Numbered from the stretch's first letter, positions 12,279 to 25,429 are shown. The stretch is 64,000 nt of DNA from Moniliophthora roreri (GCA_001466705.2 LATX02000200.1:1736001-1800000); one strand, 5' to 3'. A program made the numbers and translations. The notes: generated from the sequence alone by a model not told the origin.

Positions 12279-15200
12279 ATGAGCACTCAACACTCAAGAT
12301 TTGGCACCAGCGGGACACCTGTCAATGCCACTGTGAACGCTTTTCGTTTAAAGTGGTCCAGCCGATCTGTCGTTTACCACTATGCTCGTGAGTGCCTTTA
12401 ATCCTTTTGCTGAAGTGACATCGTGCTGATTGCTCACTCTAATAGTGTGTGAGTCTCGCTTATCGTCGGCTAATATGAAAATGATAGGCTCGCTCATAGT
12501 TTTTGATTAGCGATCACGCCAGAATGGTCTGTTCAAACTGGAAAGGAGGTCAAGATCTCTGCTGAAAAGTCGTTGGAAATAATTCGAAGAATGCAATCTA
12601 CAGTCTATCCACGCAAATTTCCCGTCCCAGGAGGTACTCATATACTTCGCTTATTTTCATTATATGACTCACGGCATGCCTCAGCCTCGGATGGGAAGGC
12701 GAGTCTATTCTCGACTATGAGATACAGTTTCGTCACCGAACACGTATGTGCGCTTGCGTTTAGTTGTCATACCAGTTGAATCACACGAATCTGCAGTTTA
12801 CTGTACCTTATGATGCTCAAGTAGATCCTCGCCGACGTCCCAAGAATGTCCGTGTCAAGGTGACCTTCGTGCAGGAAGTCAACATCGGGTCGGGACCAAT
12901 CATTCTCTCCCCCCTCACAGCCACAAGCTCACTTTCATCCAGACTTCTCAGAAATTTGGTCACCGGTCGTCGCGATAACAACACGTTCCAACGCGACAAC
13001 GGTGCTATCACTGCGATGAACATGCTTAACCTCTTTGTTCAGGCCCAACCGCGACAGTATGTCTGGTGTAACTGCTACTCCAATGCCGGTATTAAGATTA
13101 TGATTCCAGGGGCGGAAACTTGATTCAAGGCCGAAGCTTTTACATGCGACCGACCCGACCTGACCGTAAGATATTCATTCTCAACTACACCTTGTTCGTA
13201 CTAAAGCTCTCTTTCCTTACAGGTAGCGATGCGATCATGTCACCCTTTAGGCTCTGGCAAGGTTTCTTTCAGTGAGTGTCGAAGTGACCAAGCGTATTCT
13301 GTGCTGAAATCTTCAAACCTCTAGGAGCGTACGTCCGACGATCAACGAGATCATCGTCAATGTGGATACCACTGTTGGAGTTGTGTGCGTTAAACAACGA
13401 CAATCATAGATGAACAAAGTACTAAACTACAGCTATAGCCTGCCAGAGGACTGGCTGGAAAACATTTCCATGTCCTATCTAGGGTTCAATGATGCCCAAG
13501 CACTTCGAATGAACTCTAGTGATACGAGATTCATAATGCTCAAGGAGTTTCTTCGGGGTATCAAAGTGGCGGTAGAGATTCAGCCAAGCCAACGACGACG
13601 GCCAAGAGCCATCAAAGACTTGGTATCCAATGTTGGGGCTTACAGATTTGAAGGTCGTCATGGACAAACAACGGTCGCCGTGAGTGTCTTGTTTCCTTAA
13701 ATTTTTCAGTATTGCTAAGACATAAGACAGAACCATTTTGCAAGAGCGTATAATGTCACCATTCAACCCGGTGACCTCGGTGTTCGGATCGGACAACATG
13801 AACTGTTCCCAATTAGGTTCTGCAAAGTGGAGGCTCAGCTGTACAAGGTATGCAGGATATACTCATGCGAACGTGCCGATTGATGACACATACTCTAGTC
13901 TAAGTTACAATCACCGAAGTACATTAAAGCAATGCTGGACTTTATGCCCAGATACCCAGAGGACAGGTTACAGACTATCCGTCAGAGTTGGGGTGCGCTC
14001 GGGCATTCTACTTCTGAGTTCCTCCGTGGGGCTGGAATCAGTATCGATCCAAGCCCAATGATGGTCGAAGGTCGTGTTCTCGATCCTCCTACAATACGTT
14101 ATGGAGCGGGAGATAAAGTTAGAATCAATGTGAGCAATCTGTCGTTATTTGTGTCACTCTGTCTGAATATTCTTGAATAGCTGACCAAGCGAGGTGTGTG
14201 GGATGCCCTCAACAAGCAGTTCAAGGAACCACAATCGATCAAAATGCTCTTAGTCATAAATATGACTGAATCTTCCACGACAAATGTAATGAAAGCATTT
14301 GTCGCTGACCTTTGTTCTGTCATGCGAGAGAGGGGTATGAGAATCCGCCTTCACTTCCAATTTATGTGCTGACAGGCTGTATTGACAGGGATGAGTAGGT
14401 GTCTTTGAGAACTCTCATTTTAGGATATACTGACCCAATCCCTCTTGCAGATATTGAGAAATGCACTGATATAAAAGAAGGAAACCCACAAGGCAACATT
14501 GATGAGGTCTGGAATACTTTTTGCGCTATGTTGGTCGATATTGAAGGCTCACCTAATGCAGATTCTTCACCATCACGGGACGACCTACAGGCCTGACCTC
14601 ACTCTAGTTCTTTTAAAAGACAATGCGCCCGGTGTGTATCAAGCAGTAAAACGCTTTGGTGACATCAAAGTGGGGGTGGCTACACAATGTGTGGTACGCC
14701 CTTCTCATGTATAACAGTACAGCTGTCTAATGGGAGCATGTGCCTGTAGCGATGGAACAAGAAGATCTTTGAAGGATACTCCACAAGAAATTGCAACCAG
14801 TATCACAATAACTTGGTAATGAAGTAGGTTGGGGTGTTGTTAATGCCCATTAGTTATTATTGATTATTGTTCTGAAGGATTAATGCCAAACTTGGAGGTT
14901 TAAACCACACTGCCTCACATCCACTTATGGACCATCTAGCCAACAACCAGGCTATGGTTATAGGTAAGTACCAGGGTTGCCCAAGATTCATTGACATATT
15001 TGTAACTAACTGTACCCCACAGGTGCAGATGTTAGCCATCCAGCACCTGGTAGCAGCATGCCCTCTACAGCTGCCTTGGTCTCTTCATGGGATAAATATG
15101 CCTGTAAGTGGCTACTTCCCTACTTGCTTCAACAACCCAAATAAGCATACTAGGTCACTATTTTGCATCTACCTGGGTTCAGCATCCTCGGGCAGAAATC

Positions 15201-16247
15201 ATTCAGGAGCTGACTCTCATGCTGGAGGTGTGTTCACAGACAATACAGGATTGGTAACCTGACTGTGTTTTACAGCAAGCACTTGAGCGTTTCAAAGCAG
15301 CCAATAGGGTCTTGCCCAAGTCAATCTACTTCTTCCGTGATGGAGTATCAGAGGGGGAGTTTGAGAAAGTCAGACAGTATGAGCTTGAAGTCATGAAAGG
15401 TGACACTTTCTTCAGTTTTGTGACTCCTGCATGATACCTGACAACACTATAGCATACCTTCAAGAAAAATATACTAGAGAGAAGTATCCTCACCGTCCAG
15501 CAATCACTTTCATTGTTGTCGGAAAGCGGCATCATTTCCGATTCTTCCCGGATGCAAGAGACACCATGACAGATAAATCAAAGAATTGTCCCTCTGGCTT
15601 TGTTGTTGACAAAAGTAAAACTTTGTTGATCCTCAGGATTCCTTAACCATTCATGTCCTCTTCCTCCACCAGACATTTCACACCCAATCTACCAGGATTT
15701 TTACCTGGTATCACAAGCAGGACTGAAAGGAAGTAAGTGGATCAAAGTTGCACTTCGTTGAATAGCTAATACATCCTGATCAGCAAGCACACCTGGTCAT
15801 TACACTGTCCTGGAGGATGAAAACCTAGAAAACAATGGTGACAGATTACAACAGCTTGCGTGCGCTTCTTTTGGAATGTCTACTGGTACTAGTTTTATTA
15901 ACTTCTGCTTCAGTTACTCTCTCTGCCATTGCTACGCACGTTGCACGCGCTCTGTCAAGATTCCAGCTCCTGTTTACTGTAAGTTTTCACAACAAACTGT
16001 CAGGGGCTTTCAACTAATTCATTGATACAGACGCAGACGTATGTGACACACATGGGCATATCTTATAACTTCTTAATGTTCTTCGTAGTTGGTTTGCGGC
16101 CGTGCTCGGTTCCATTACAACGAGCAGGTTTTCAAGTCTGACGATGTCACCATGCAATCGGGGGAAGAGTTCCCCATTGATTACTTCAAGTCCAAGTTCA
16201 GCCAAGCAAGAACAAGCATTCAGAAGAGAGGCATGTACTTCGTCTAA
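12279..16247 (+). CDS. Argonaute (PIWI-domain small-RNA effector)
   Basis: Predicted 876-aa Argonaute, which binds small RNAs and silences matching transcripts. Domains in order: N domain (HYALSITPEW), L1 ([15 protein letters not shown]), PAZ ([20 protein letters not shown]), Mid (VAT-QCV region) and PIWI. Likely catalytic residues are visible: Asp in IGADVSHP, Glu in RAEIIQEL, Asp in FFRDGVSEG, and Asp in PVYYADL where many family members have His. The C-terminus MYFV is Argonaute-like. My model has 25 introns of 48-62 bp and 26 exons, three of them micro-exons: 12446-12448, 14389-14394 and 16031-16038. The spliced length is exactly 2,631 nt. If 12388-12510 is one intron, the protein is one residue shorter. 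No stop or frame break is needed, so it looks intact. Confidence 0.9.
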
Positions 16248-16500
16248 TAGGCCCCAAGAAGTTGTGTGAAAGGTCCATAAACTCTGTATCTGGAAGCTCT
16301 GTATTGCATCCCAAGTTGTATTGTTCAAGTCCCGGGCATGATTGTACAGTACGGTACCCATTGTAATCATCGCAAACATAATGTCATTGAAAACCTTGTA
16401 GGAATACAATAATTTGCAACAGTAGCCATGAATCGCCCGGAGTCGTCTTTTGATACAGGTTGTATTGTATGAAGATAAACCAACAGAATGTTTATGTTGT

Positions 16501-19500
16501 CTAAGCCACTACCTCTTGAGCCTGCAATCCGTGCGACAATTTACTTGGAGGAGGAATGAAGGTCTGGTAAAATCCATTCAGCTGTGCCCGATCGTTTGTG
16601 AAAAGCAGACGACATACCCTAGCCTTAATTCCTCCCGCGGTGGGTAGCCTGGTATTTCCAGAGAGCCATGCGTCCACTTCGGCAGCGGCACCTCGACCCT
16701 CGCTACACGTCAGGTTAGCAATGAGGAATTGGGGATGACACGAACATGGCTTACTTGATACCCCAAACAATCAAAGACTGTCCGCGTCGACAGTCACCAG
16801 CAGCGAATATACCTTCAACGTTGGTAGAATATTTCTGTCGGAATGCGAATCAGTACAATACTAGCTGCACCGGTTGAAATTCATACTTTATGGGGCGTCT
16901 GAATGTTGGAGCGTGCATCTCGTTTCACTCCCAAAGCTTGCACGATTTCCGCCTGAGGGCCCAAGAAACCAAGTGCGAGGAAGACGAGCTGAGCAGAAAA
17001 GAACTTCTCGGATCCAGGAACCTCCTCCATTTTCCACTTGCCACCACTGTCCTTAGTCCACTCAACACGAACTATTCAAAGGTAGGTCAGCACTTGTCAG
17101 TTGTCAAATACCACATTCCCGTACCTGTGTTCAAGCCCTTCAATTTTCCATCGTCATCAACGACAAAGTCCTTAGTGGAGATACAGTACTCTCTGGGATC
17201 TATAACAAGACCGTCAGCACCCGAGCATTATATTGTCGTCCTGCTTTCAGCGTACCGTTACCAAAATGAGCAGCAACTTCCGTATGGCCATAATCTGTGC
17301 GGAAAATTCTGGTTTTCTTGTCAGTTCAACAAAGTCAGTGGTGCAATGGAAAGGAAAATACCTGGGCCATTGGGGCCATGGGTTGTCTCTCCCTCTGCTG
17401 ACAGGTGGCTTGGGAAGAAGCTCGAAGTTTGTCACCGATTTGGCACCGTGGCGCATAGCAGTGCCAATGCAGTCGTTTCCAGTGTCACCACCACCAATGA
17501 CGATGACGTCCTTGCCTCGGGCATTGATGTAGGAACTGTCCTGGAGTCCTGAGTCAAGGAGAGATTTGGTGTTGAGCTGTAAAAAGTGTCAATACCTGGC
17601 CTTAACACCAAGGCCTATGAATATACCTGTAGGTACTCCATGGCAAAATGAATCCCATCAGCACTTCTGTTCGGAATATTGAGATCGCGCGGCCAGGTAG
17701 CACCAGTGCAGATGACGATAGCATCATTATCGGCACGAATTTCTTCGACATCGATATCAACACCAACGTGTGCATTTGGTACGAAGGTCTGAGAACATGC
17801 CATGAGATCGTGGTTTGACCGTTTAAGAGCATCTTCAGTACTTACAACACCTTCCGCAGCCATGAGGTCGAGGCGACGTTGAACGACAGCCTTGTCGAGT
17901 TTCATGCTGTCATAGCTGTGAGCTTATACTCGGAATATTGACTTGCCTGTATACGTACTTGGGAATACCATACATCAAAAGTCCTCCCATACGATCGTTG
18001 CGGTCGTATACGGTTACAGTGTGGCCAGCCTTGTTGAGTTGATCAGCGCATGCTAGACCGGCGGGACCTGAACCAATAATGGCAATCTTCTTCCCAGTTC
18101 TGAAGGTGGGAGGCTTAGGTGTCATCCAGCCCATCTCAAAGCCCTTGAAGAGACGATTAGACACCGTAGGCATAACTCACTTCGACATACCTTATCAATA
18201 ATGGCACACTCGATACTCTTGATGCCCACAGGTTGCTCGTTGATACCGAGGACACATGCACCCTCACAGGGAGCAGGGCAAACGCGACCAGTGAATTCAG
18301 GGAAGTTGTTGGTGAGCAACAGCCTATTGAGTGCGTCTTGCCATTGTCCTTTGAATACGAGGTCATTCCATTTGGGGATGATGTTGGAAATGGGGCAACC
18401 TGTATCCGACTGGCAGAAAGGAATACCGCAGTCCATGCACCGTGCGGACTGATACTTGAGTTCATTCTCGGTCAAGCGCGACGAAATCTCCTTCCAATCC
18501 TTGACACGTTTGCGGGGTGGGCGGTAAGCCTCTGCGAGACGTTTGTATTTCATGAATCCGCGAGTCTTGTCCAACTTGCCAAGACGCTGTTTAGTCGTAG
18601 ATTCGTCGACCATCGAATCCTCGAGGTCCGTTACTGCTGGTTCATGTCGAGGCTTGGGTGTGACAGGGAGTGAGGGAGCAACTGACCGGTTTGGAAGCAA
18701 AATGTCCTCAAGTCCTTCAGAAGCCAAGTCAACTTGACTGGCAGTGCGAGAAGGAATCAAATCAATGAAACTAGAACGAAGTTTCTCCTCCTTCTCCCTC
18801 GCAGCTTGTTCCTCAAGAACACGCTTGTAGTCTAAGGGCATGACACGAACAAAGAGGGGAAGTAGATGATGGAAGTCATGAAGAACTCTGTCGGCGACTT
18901 CCGAACCGGTGAAGTGGCGATGGTCCTCGATAAGACTGCGAAGAGCAGCAATTTCACGAGGATCAGTGACCTTGCCGAGCTCTACCTGCTCCATGTTGAC
19001 TTTTGAGGCGAAGGTGTGCGCGGTGTCCAGAACATAGGCAATGCCACCGCTCATACCAGCCGCAAAGTTACGTCCCGTTGTACCAAGCACAACCACCCGG
19101 CCACCAGTCATGTATTCACAACCGTGATCTCCCGTTCCTTCGACGACGGCGTTTGCTCCAGAGTTACGAACAGCGAAGCGCTCTGCGGCAATACCACGGA
19201 AGAAGGCTTCTCCTGATGTTGCACCATACAGACACACGTTACCGATGATGATGTTCTCTTCGGCTTTGAAGACAGAGTTCTTGGGAGGGTAGACAATGAG
19301 TCGTCCACCCGAAAGACCTTTTCCAACATAATCATTGGCATCACCTTCTAATTCAATAGTGATACCAGGCGCCAAGAAGGCACCACAGGATTGACCGGCA
19401 GAACCCCTCATGCGAATGTGAATGGTATCCCGAGGCAGGCCTTCTTCACCATACAACTTGGAAACACGGTACGACAACGAAGTACCAAGGGCTCGGTCAG

Positions 19501-22500
19501 TGTTCACGACATCGCATTCGATATGAACTGGAAGTCCCTTAGTAAGGGCTGGCTCGGCCTCGTCGATGAACTTGTTGTCAAGGCGGATATACAGCTTGTG
19601 GTCTTGCTGACGAACTCGGTAAGTAGCGGCTCCTGGGCGCATCTGCCATGCGGGTTTCAACACAGCAGACAAGTCCAAGTGTGCAGTTTTGGGAATTCTC
19701 AACTTCTCGTTGACTTTGAGCATATCAGCCCTTCCCACCATTTCGTTAATAGTACGGAATCCGAGTTTCGCCATGTGACCACGAAGCTCTTCAGCCAGGT
19801 AGTAGAAGAAGTTGATGACCTGCTCCGGCTGACCAGCGAACTTGGCACGAAGCTGAGGATCCTGCGTAGCAATTCCGACAGGGCAGGTATTGACTGCACA
19901 GGAAAATTTAAGAAAAATACCACAAAAGGGAGTAAAGTTTACTCACGATGGCATTTTCTCATCATGATACATCCCATAGCAATAAGGGGAGTGGTCGCAA
20001 AACCCCACTCCTCTGCACCTAATAGACATGCAATGGCAACGTCACGTCCAGTTCTGATTTGTCCGTCTGTCTGCACAGTGACACGGCCGCGAAGGTCGTT
20101 CAAGACGAGCGTCTGGTGAGTTTCGGCCAAACCGAGTTCCCAAGGAAGACCAGCATACTTGATTCCAGTCCAACGAGAGGCACCAGTACCACCATCATGT
20201 CCCGAAATTAGGATGTGATCAGCCTTGGCCTTCGCTACACCACTGGCGACGATACCAACACCCACTTCGGATACTAACTTGACCGACACACGCGCACGAG
20301 GATTTGCGCACTTCAGATCATATATCAGCTGTTTTAAGTCTTCGATGGAGTAAATATCATGGTGAGGAGGGGGAGAAATGAGGCCGACACCAGCTGTTGA
20401 GTGACGGGTGCGAGCAATAGACCCGGAAACCTTGTGGCCCGGAAGTTCACCCCCTTCTCCGGGCTTAGCTCCTTGTGCCATCTTGATCTGGAGCTCGTCC
20501 GCATCGGCAAGGTAATTCGAGGTAACACCGAACCTACCGGATGCAACCTGTTTAATCGCTGAACGCATGGTATCACCATTGCTGAAAACCTGGGATCGCT
20601 CGGCATCTTCGCCTCCTTCTCCAGTGTTCGACTTGCCTCCTAAACGGTTCATGGCGACAGCCAGGGTCGAGTGTGCTTCCATAGATATAGAGCCATAAGA
20701 CATGGCTCCAGTCACAAAACGACGAACAATCTCATTCCATGGCTCAACCTGCTCGATAGGAATCGGAGTGGCATTCTCGTACCGGAAGTCCAACAAACCA
20801 CGGAGGTGAACATGTTTGGTTTGCTCGTCAGCGTTCTTGGCATAAGCGTCGTATGCAGCCTGGTTCTTCTCCCTGACGGCATCCTGCAGATTGGCAATTC
20901 CAGCGGGATCATTGATGTGAGCCTCTCCACCATCTCGCCAGTGGTATTCACCAGACTCAGGCATTCCAGGAGGGATGATGGTTTCACGCGAAGGCCACCC
21001 ACGTTCATGGAGCTCAAATGCATCCATGGCAAGGAGATCAAAGGTGGCACCTTGGACCCGGCTGGCAGAACCAGTGAAGCAACGCTCGACAACATGCTGG
21101 TGGAGACCGAGGATTTCGAAGATTTGGGCTCCCTTGTATGACTGGAGTGTAGAGATACCCATCTTTGACATGACCTTCAAGATACCATTATCAACGGAAT
21201 GGCGGTAGTTGTCCATGAGTTCATTTACAGTCTTGTCACCTTTGATCCTGAAGGACGGTTGAACTTGACTTGCATCTAAACAAAAAGATTAATACTCACA
21301 ATCCTTCACGCCCGACCTTGTGGATGGTCTCCATCAAAAGCCAAGGGCAAATAGCATCCGCGCCGTAACCGACAAGAACACAAAGATGGTGAACCTCCCT
21401 AGCTTCTGCAGTCTCCACCATGAGAGCAATCTTGGCACGCTTCTTCTGTTGTACAAGGAAGTGGTGTACACCCCCACATGCTACAAGTGCAGAAAGAGGT
21501 ACACGGTTGGGCCCAGTAGCACGATCGGAGAGAATGACCACCTTGACACCGTCGTCAATGGCCTGTGTTGCTTCGCTGCATACTCGTTCCAGTGCAAGTT
21601 GATAGCCAGGAAGACCTTCTTCTTTCGGAAACGTGATATCGATCATTCGCGAAGGCCAGGTGGCATAAGCTGTTTTCAGGTTCTTCATCGCGTTCATCTC
21701 CTCGATAGACAAAACAGGCGATGGGAGTAAAATGCGGTGGCATTGCTCGGGTTTCATCTCAAGCAGGTTACCTTCAGGTCCAACGTATGCTTCAAGCGAC
21801 ATAACGATACTCTCTCGAATGGGGTCAATAGGGGGATTGGTGACCTGGGCAAATAGTTGCCGGAAGTAGTCGTAGATGAGACGGGGTTGGGTGGCCATTG
21901 CGGCGAGAGGTGCATCGTTACCCATTGAACCTAGCGCTTCCTTTCCGTCAGAGATCATGGGAAGGATCAATAGGTTTAACTGCTCGACAGTGTAACCGAA
22001 TGCGAGCAGCTTGGGATCTGTGCTGAGAGTGTACTCGTCCAGTACTGGTTCTAATCGAGCACCACCGCGGATCGAGCGTTTGATGATGTTAGGAACGTGA
22101 AGTATGTGGGCTTCGATCCAAGAAGCAAAGTTTTGCTTAGCGGCTGTAGTCCGCTTAAGCTCTTTGTCGTCGACAATCCTTCCCTCAAGGGTGTCCACCA
22201 GGAGCATACGACCAGGTTTGAGACGTCCCTTCTGCACAATCTTCTCGGGTGGTACGTAGAGTGCTCCAACTTCAGACGCACAAATCATGATGTCGTCGCT
22301 AGTAACGATGAATCGGCAAGGCCTCAGACCGTTACGATCCAAGTTGGCACCGCAGTACCGACCATCGGAGAAGGCAAACAAGGCAGGCCCATCCCAAGGC
22401 TCTTGAAGACAAGCTGCCCAATTGTAAAAAGCCTTCTTGCCTGGCTCCATATTCTCATTGCCTTGCCACGCTTCTGGGATGAGCATCATGATCGCTTCGG

Positions 22501-23709
22501 GAAGCGACACTACACCATTGACAACAAGTAGCTCAAGGACGTTATCGAAGGCAGCCGAATCGGAACCGCCGGTTTCGATTATGGGATAGAGAAGATCTAA
22601 TTCGTCCCCAAAGTGTTGAGAGGACAAAACGCCTTCACGGGCCCGCATCCAGTTTTTATTGCCACGAACAGTATTGATTTCACCTGTACCCGATGCATGT
22701 GATGTTCAGAACGTTAAACATTGACAATAGGTGTAAATACACACCATTGTGAGCAGCCCATCTCATAGGTTGCGCTCGGTCCCAACTTGGGAACGTATTC
22801 GTAGAGAATCGAGAGTGAACGAGTGTGAAATGAGACTTGTAGAGAACGTGGTTCAAATCATGGTAGTAATTGTACACTTGTGGTGGTGAAAGTTGGCCCT
22901 TATATACGATGTTTTTGGTTGAGAGGGAACATACGTAGAATCCCTTTGCGAGTGTACTTGAAACAGCGAAAAAATCCAAGAATTGAGCCTGACTGCAAAA
23001 CAAATAGTAGAGAGGAAAACACAAACATGCTATGCGTTGCGTGCTTGCGAAGAACGTAGAGTTGACGTTCAAAATGCTTGGCATCAAAAGTTCCACCTTG
23101 GCTTACAGTCCCGTCACCATAGTGAACGCGAAGGACAACAAAGGGCTGAAGAATGGTGGGCTCCTTGCTACTGGCAGCAGGTCCCAAAATGGTACCATCG
23201 GTGGGAACTTCTCTCCATCCGAGAACTCGTAGGCCGAGGTCGTTCGCGATCTTGGAAAATACGGCTTGCTGGCTCTGAAGCTGAACTGGATCGGCTTTGA
23301 AGAAAACATTCCCGACTGCGTACTCTCCTGCCTCGGGCAGAGTACAGCCAATCTCTCTCTCTGCTTCTCGTACGAAGAACTGATGAGGAATAGAGGTCAT
23401 AACACCCGCACCATCTCCATCACGGCTGTCAGCGCCAGTAGCACCTCTGTGGGTCATGGCACAGAGAAGCTGACGAGCGTCAGAGACAATTTTATGTGTT
23501 GGTTCACCCTTCACATGGCAGATGAAGCCCACTCCACAAGAGTCCTTTTCGTTCTCGTTTAGATAGAGACCCTGACTAGCTGGTAATGAGCCTGCCCATG
23601 ATGAAGGGTCACGCTCGACGGCATGGAAGCTGATGATATTTTCTGCAGAAGCAGTGTCGGAAACTAGAGGTAAAGAGTCTGAAGAATTGTCGGAAACAGT
23701 GATAGCCAT
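16501..23709 (-). CDS. GLT1: Glutamate synthase (NAD(P)H-dependent, GOGAT)
   Basis: Fused large-plus-small-subunit GOGAT that makes two glutamates from glutamine and 2-oxoglutarate. The spliced product is 2,148 aa, normal for fungi. Cys58 in EKDSCGVGF is the class II amidotransferase nucleophile, implying a 57-aa propeptide. [13 protein letters not shown] is the 3Fe-4S site. CMDCGIPFC and [10 protein letters not shown] supply 4Fe-4S ligands. [15 protein letters not shown] binds FAD and [13 protein letters not shown] binds the nicotinamide cofactor. There are 14 introns, including 22957-23026, 22684-22744, 21248-21299, 19894-19946, 18144-18190, 17907-17958, 17789-17845 and 16564-16617; the large central exons are intron-poor. 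Start placed at MAITVSD; an in-frame Met 11 codons upstream is the alternative. Identity is secure. Confidence 0.96.
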
Positions 23710-25429
23710 GTAACGGATGAGTGAAGACTTGTTTTTGTACACAGTACAATGCAGGGATACTCTGACGGAACTCTGAGTGAGGGTTCAGAGGGAAGGAGGA
23801 ACTGTGGACAGAGACAAGATACGAGAGAGTCGGAGAAAAAGATGCTAACCCGTCTAGATTTGATCACGCGATGTTCACGAGCCAATCAGATAATTGATAA
23901 TTTTCATACATATCAAAGCGGAAGGAACAAGGAAAAAAAGGACATCCGAGCGAGCATCCAAGCGAGCACCCGAGTTCCTCCTACAGCCTCCTACGCAATT
24001 CCTACAACCCCCGAACACCCGAAAGACGTCCTCAGCTATACCCAAACCACCTACCCTATCTTCTGGCTGGCTGGCCTTATCTCTCAGATGACCCCACCCC
24101 ATCGTAATACCTACGCCACTATCGACGTGAGCGAACAGATGACCATGTCCTATCCACCTTAACATACACAAGCATACACGTTGCTCGTCTTTGAAGCTTC
24201 CTGATAAACTTCGGCGTTATTCCCCGGTACGACAAGCAGCTTGACAGTTTTCAGCTCCAGACCCACAGCGGTAGACCGAGTACTTGCTCTTCGGATATCA
24301 GGCCCGATGAACTTTCTGATATGTACTTGCATCCAAGAGCAACGTCTAGAACGTTGAGGGGATGCAGTGGGGGATGTTCATTCGTTCGTACGAGGCGGGG
24401 ATCAATGAGAAAAGATGGTAACAATGATAGTCTCGAAGCCTGAAAATAAGTAAGAAGCTGGGAGAGTGATAATCGTGCTAGAGTGAAATGGGCTCACCTC
24501 ATAGAGCTACGCAGAAGCACTTCTTTCATCCAAAACCTTCTGTTCGCATCCACTTCGACCTGACTCCTGCTATGGTGTCCCTACTCCCTACTAAGTGAAT
24601 GTGTAGTCAATGTTCACGAGAAGTAGAGGCTTCTGGGCCTTTGCAGAAGGTAGGCAGGCAAACCTTCATTATGTTGTCACTGGAGATAAGCAAAGAGTTA
24701 TGACTTGAGGCACACAAAGAACGGCACAAGTACATACCATCAACCGATACTCTATGTAGTAAGACGAAACGTTCATTCCTGAAGAAGTTCATGAATGAGA
24801 TGCGAGGGTAACATATATGGTGGCATGAAATGACGCGTTGAAATATTCATGTTCGCACCCCACGCATGTCATATAGAAAGTGGACATTGGTACCGCGGAG
24901 GTAGAAACGAATTTCGACGTTGTTTCGCGGGAACGAATGTGCCTTGACGAACATATGAACATGAAGTCAGTCCAACATGCGTCTTCTGGCAGGGGAAGAG
25001 CTCTGATGGACTTGAACCTATGCGCTAATGTTGTATGGTATACCATCAAGAAAAAAGATTCACTAAGGTCTTACTCATACTTCCCAATGACAATCGGATT
25101 CCGATCCTCCTCCGACGATCTGGAGACGGAAAATCACATTGCAGAATTGCTATCGGGTGCACGAGGCAGGAGAAGTTCGATGGGCCTGCAGCCTATGGCC
25201 AAGTTATTGGGACAGCATTTCAGCTCCCGTGTCATTGTTAACCAGAAATAGGGTGCACTCATTTGACATTTAAAGAACGTGTTTGGCATCAAGTTAAAGT
25301 TCAGCGACACAGTTCAAAAGGTTTCGATTTGACCTGGACGAATGTCTGCGAAAGTCGTAAGCGAATTTAAAAAATTGGAAATGGTACACGTGTCATCTCA
25401 ACCCCTCCTCGCTCACGTTTTTCATGATA
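23710..25429. other. Gene-poor 1.7-kb interval (GLT1 promoter / LST8 3' side)
   Basis: No exon chain I can defend. ORFs of 137 aa (23749-24162, plus) and 123 aa (24880-25251, plus) are open, but they lack recognisable motifs or convincing splice partners. The GLT1 promoter should lie at the left end. Confidence 0.4.

Noticed and set aside
12744..12775. 32-bp intron in the Argonaute gene (acceptor at 12775)
   Set aside because: In frame, but far shorter than any other intron here. The acceptor at 12796 gives a normal 53-bp intron and also keeps the frame.
15837..15913. Intron starting GTGACA at 15837 in Argonaute
   Set aside because: It puts the PIWI end out of frame. The GTGCGC donor at 15860 restores [15 protein letters not shown].
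18122..19774. Long overlapping frames opposite GLT1
   Set aside because: Shadows of the conserved coding strand; none carries its own domain.
23749..24162. 137-aa plus-strand frame upstream of GLT1
   Set aside because: Starts inside the GLT1 promoter region; composition is random-like, with no motif and no splice partners.
24880..25251. 123-aa plus-strand frame
   Set aside because: No recognisable domain. An overlapping frame is equally open, so chance is likely.
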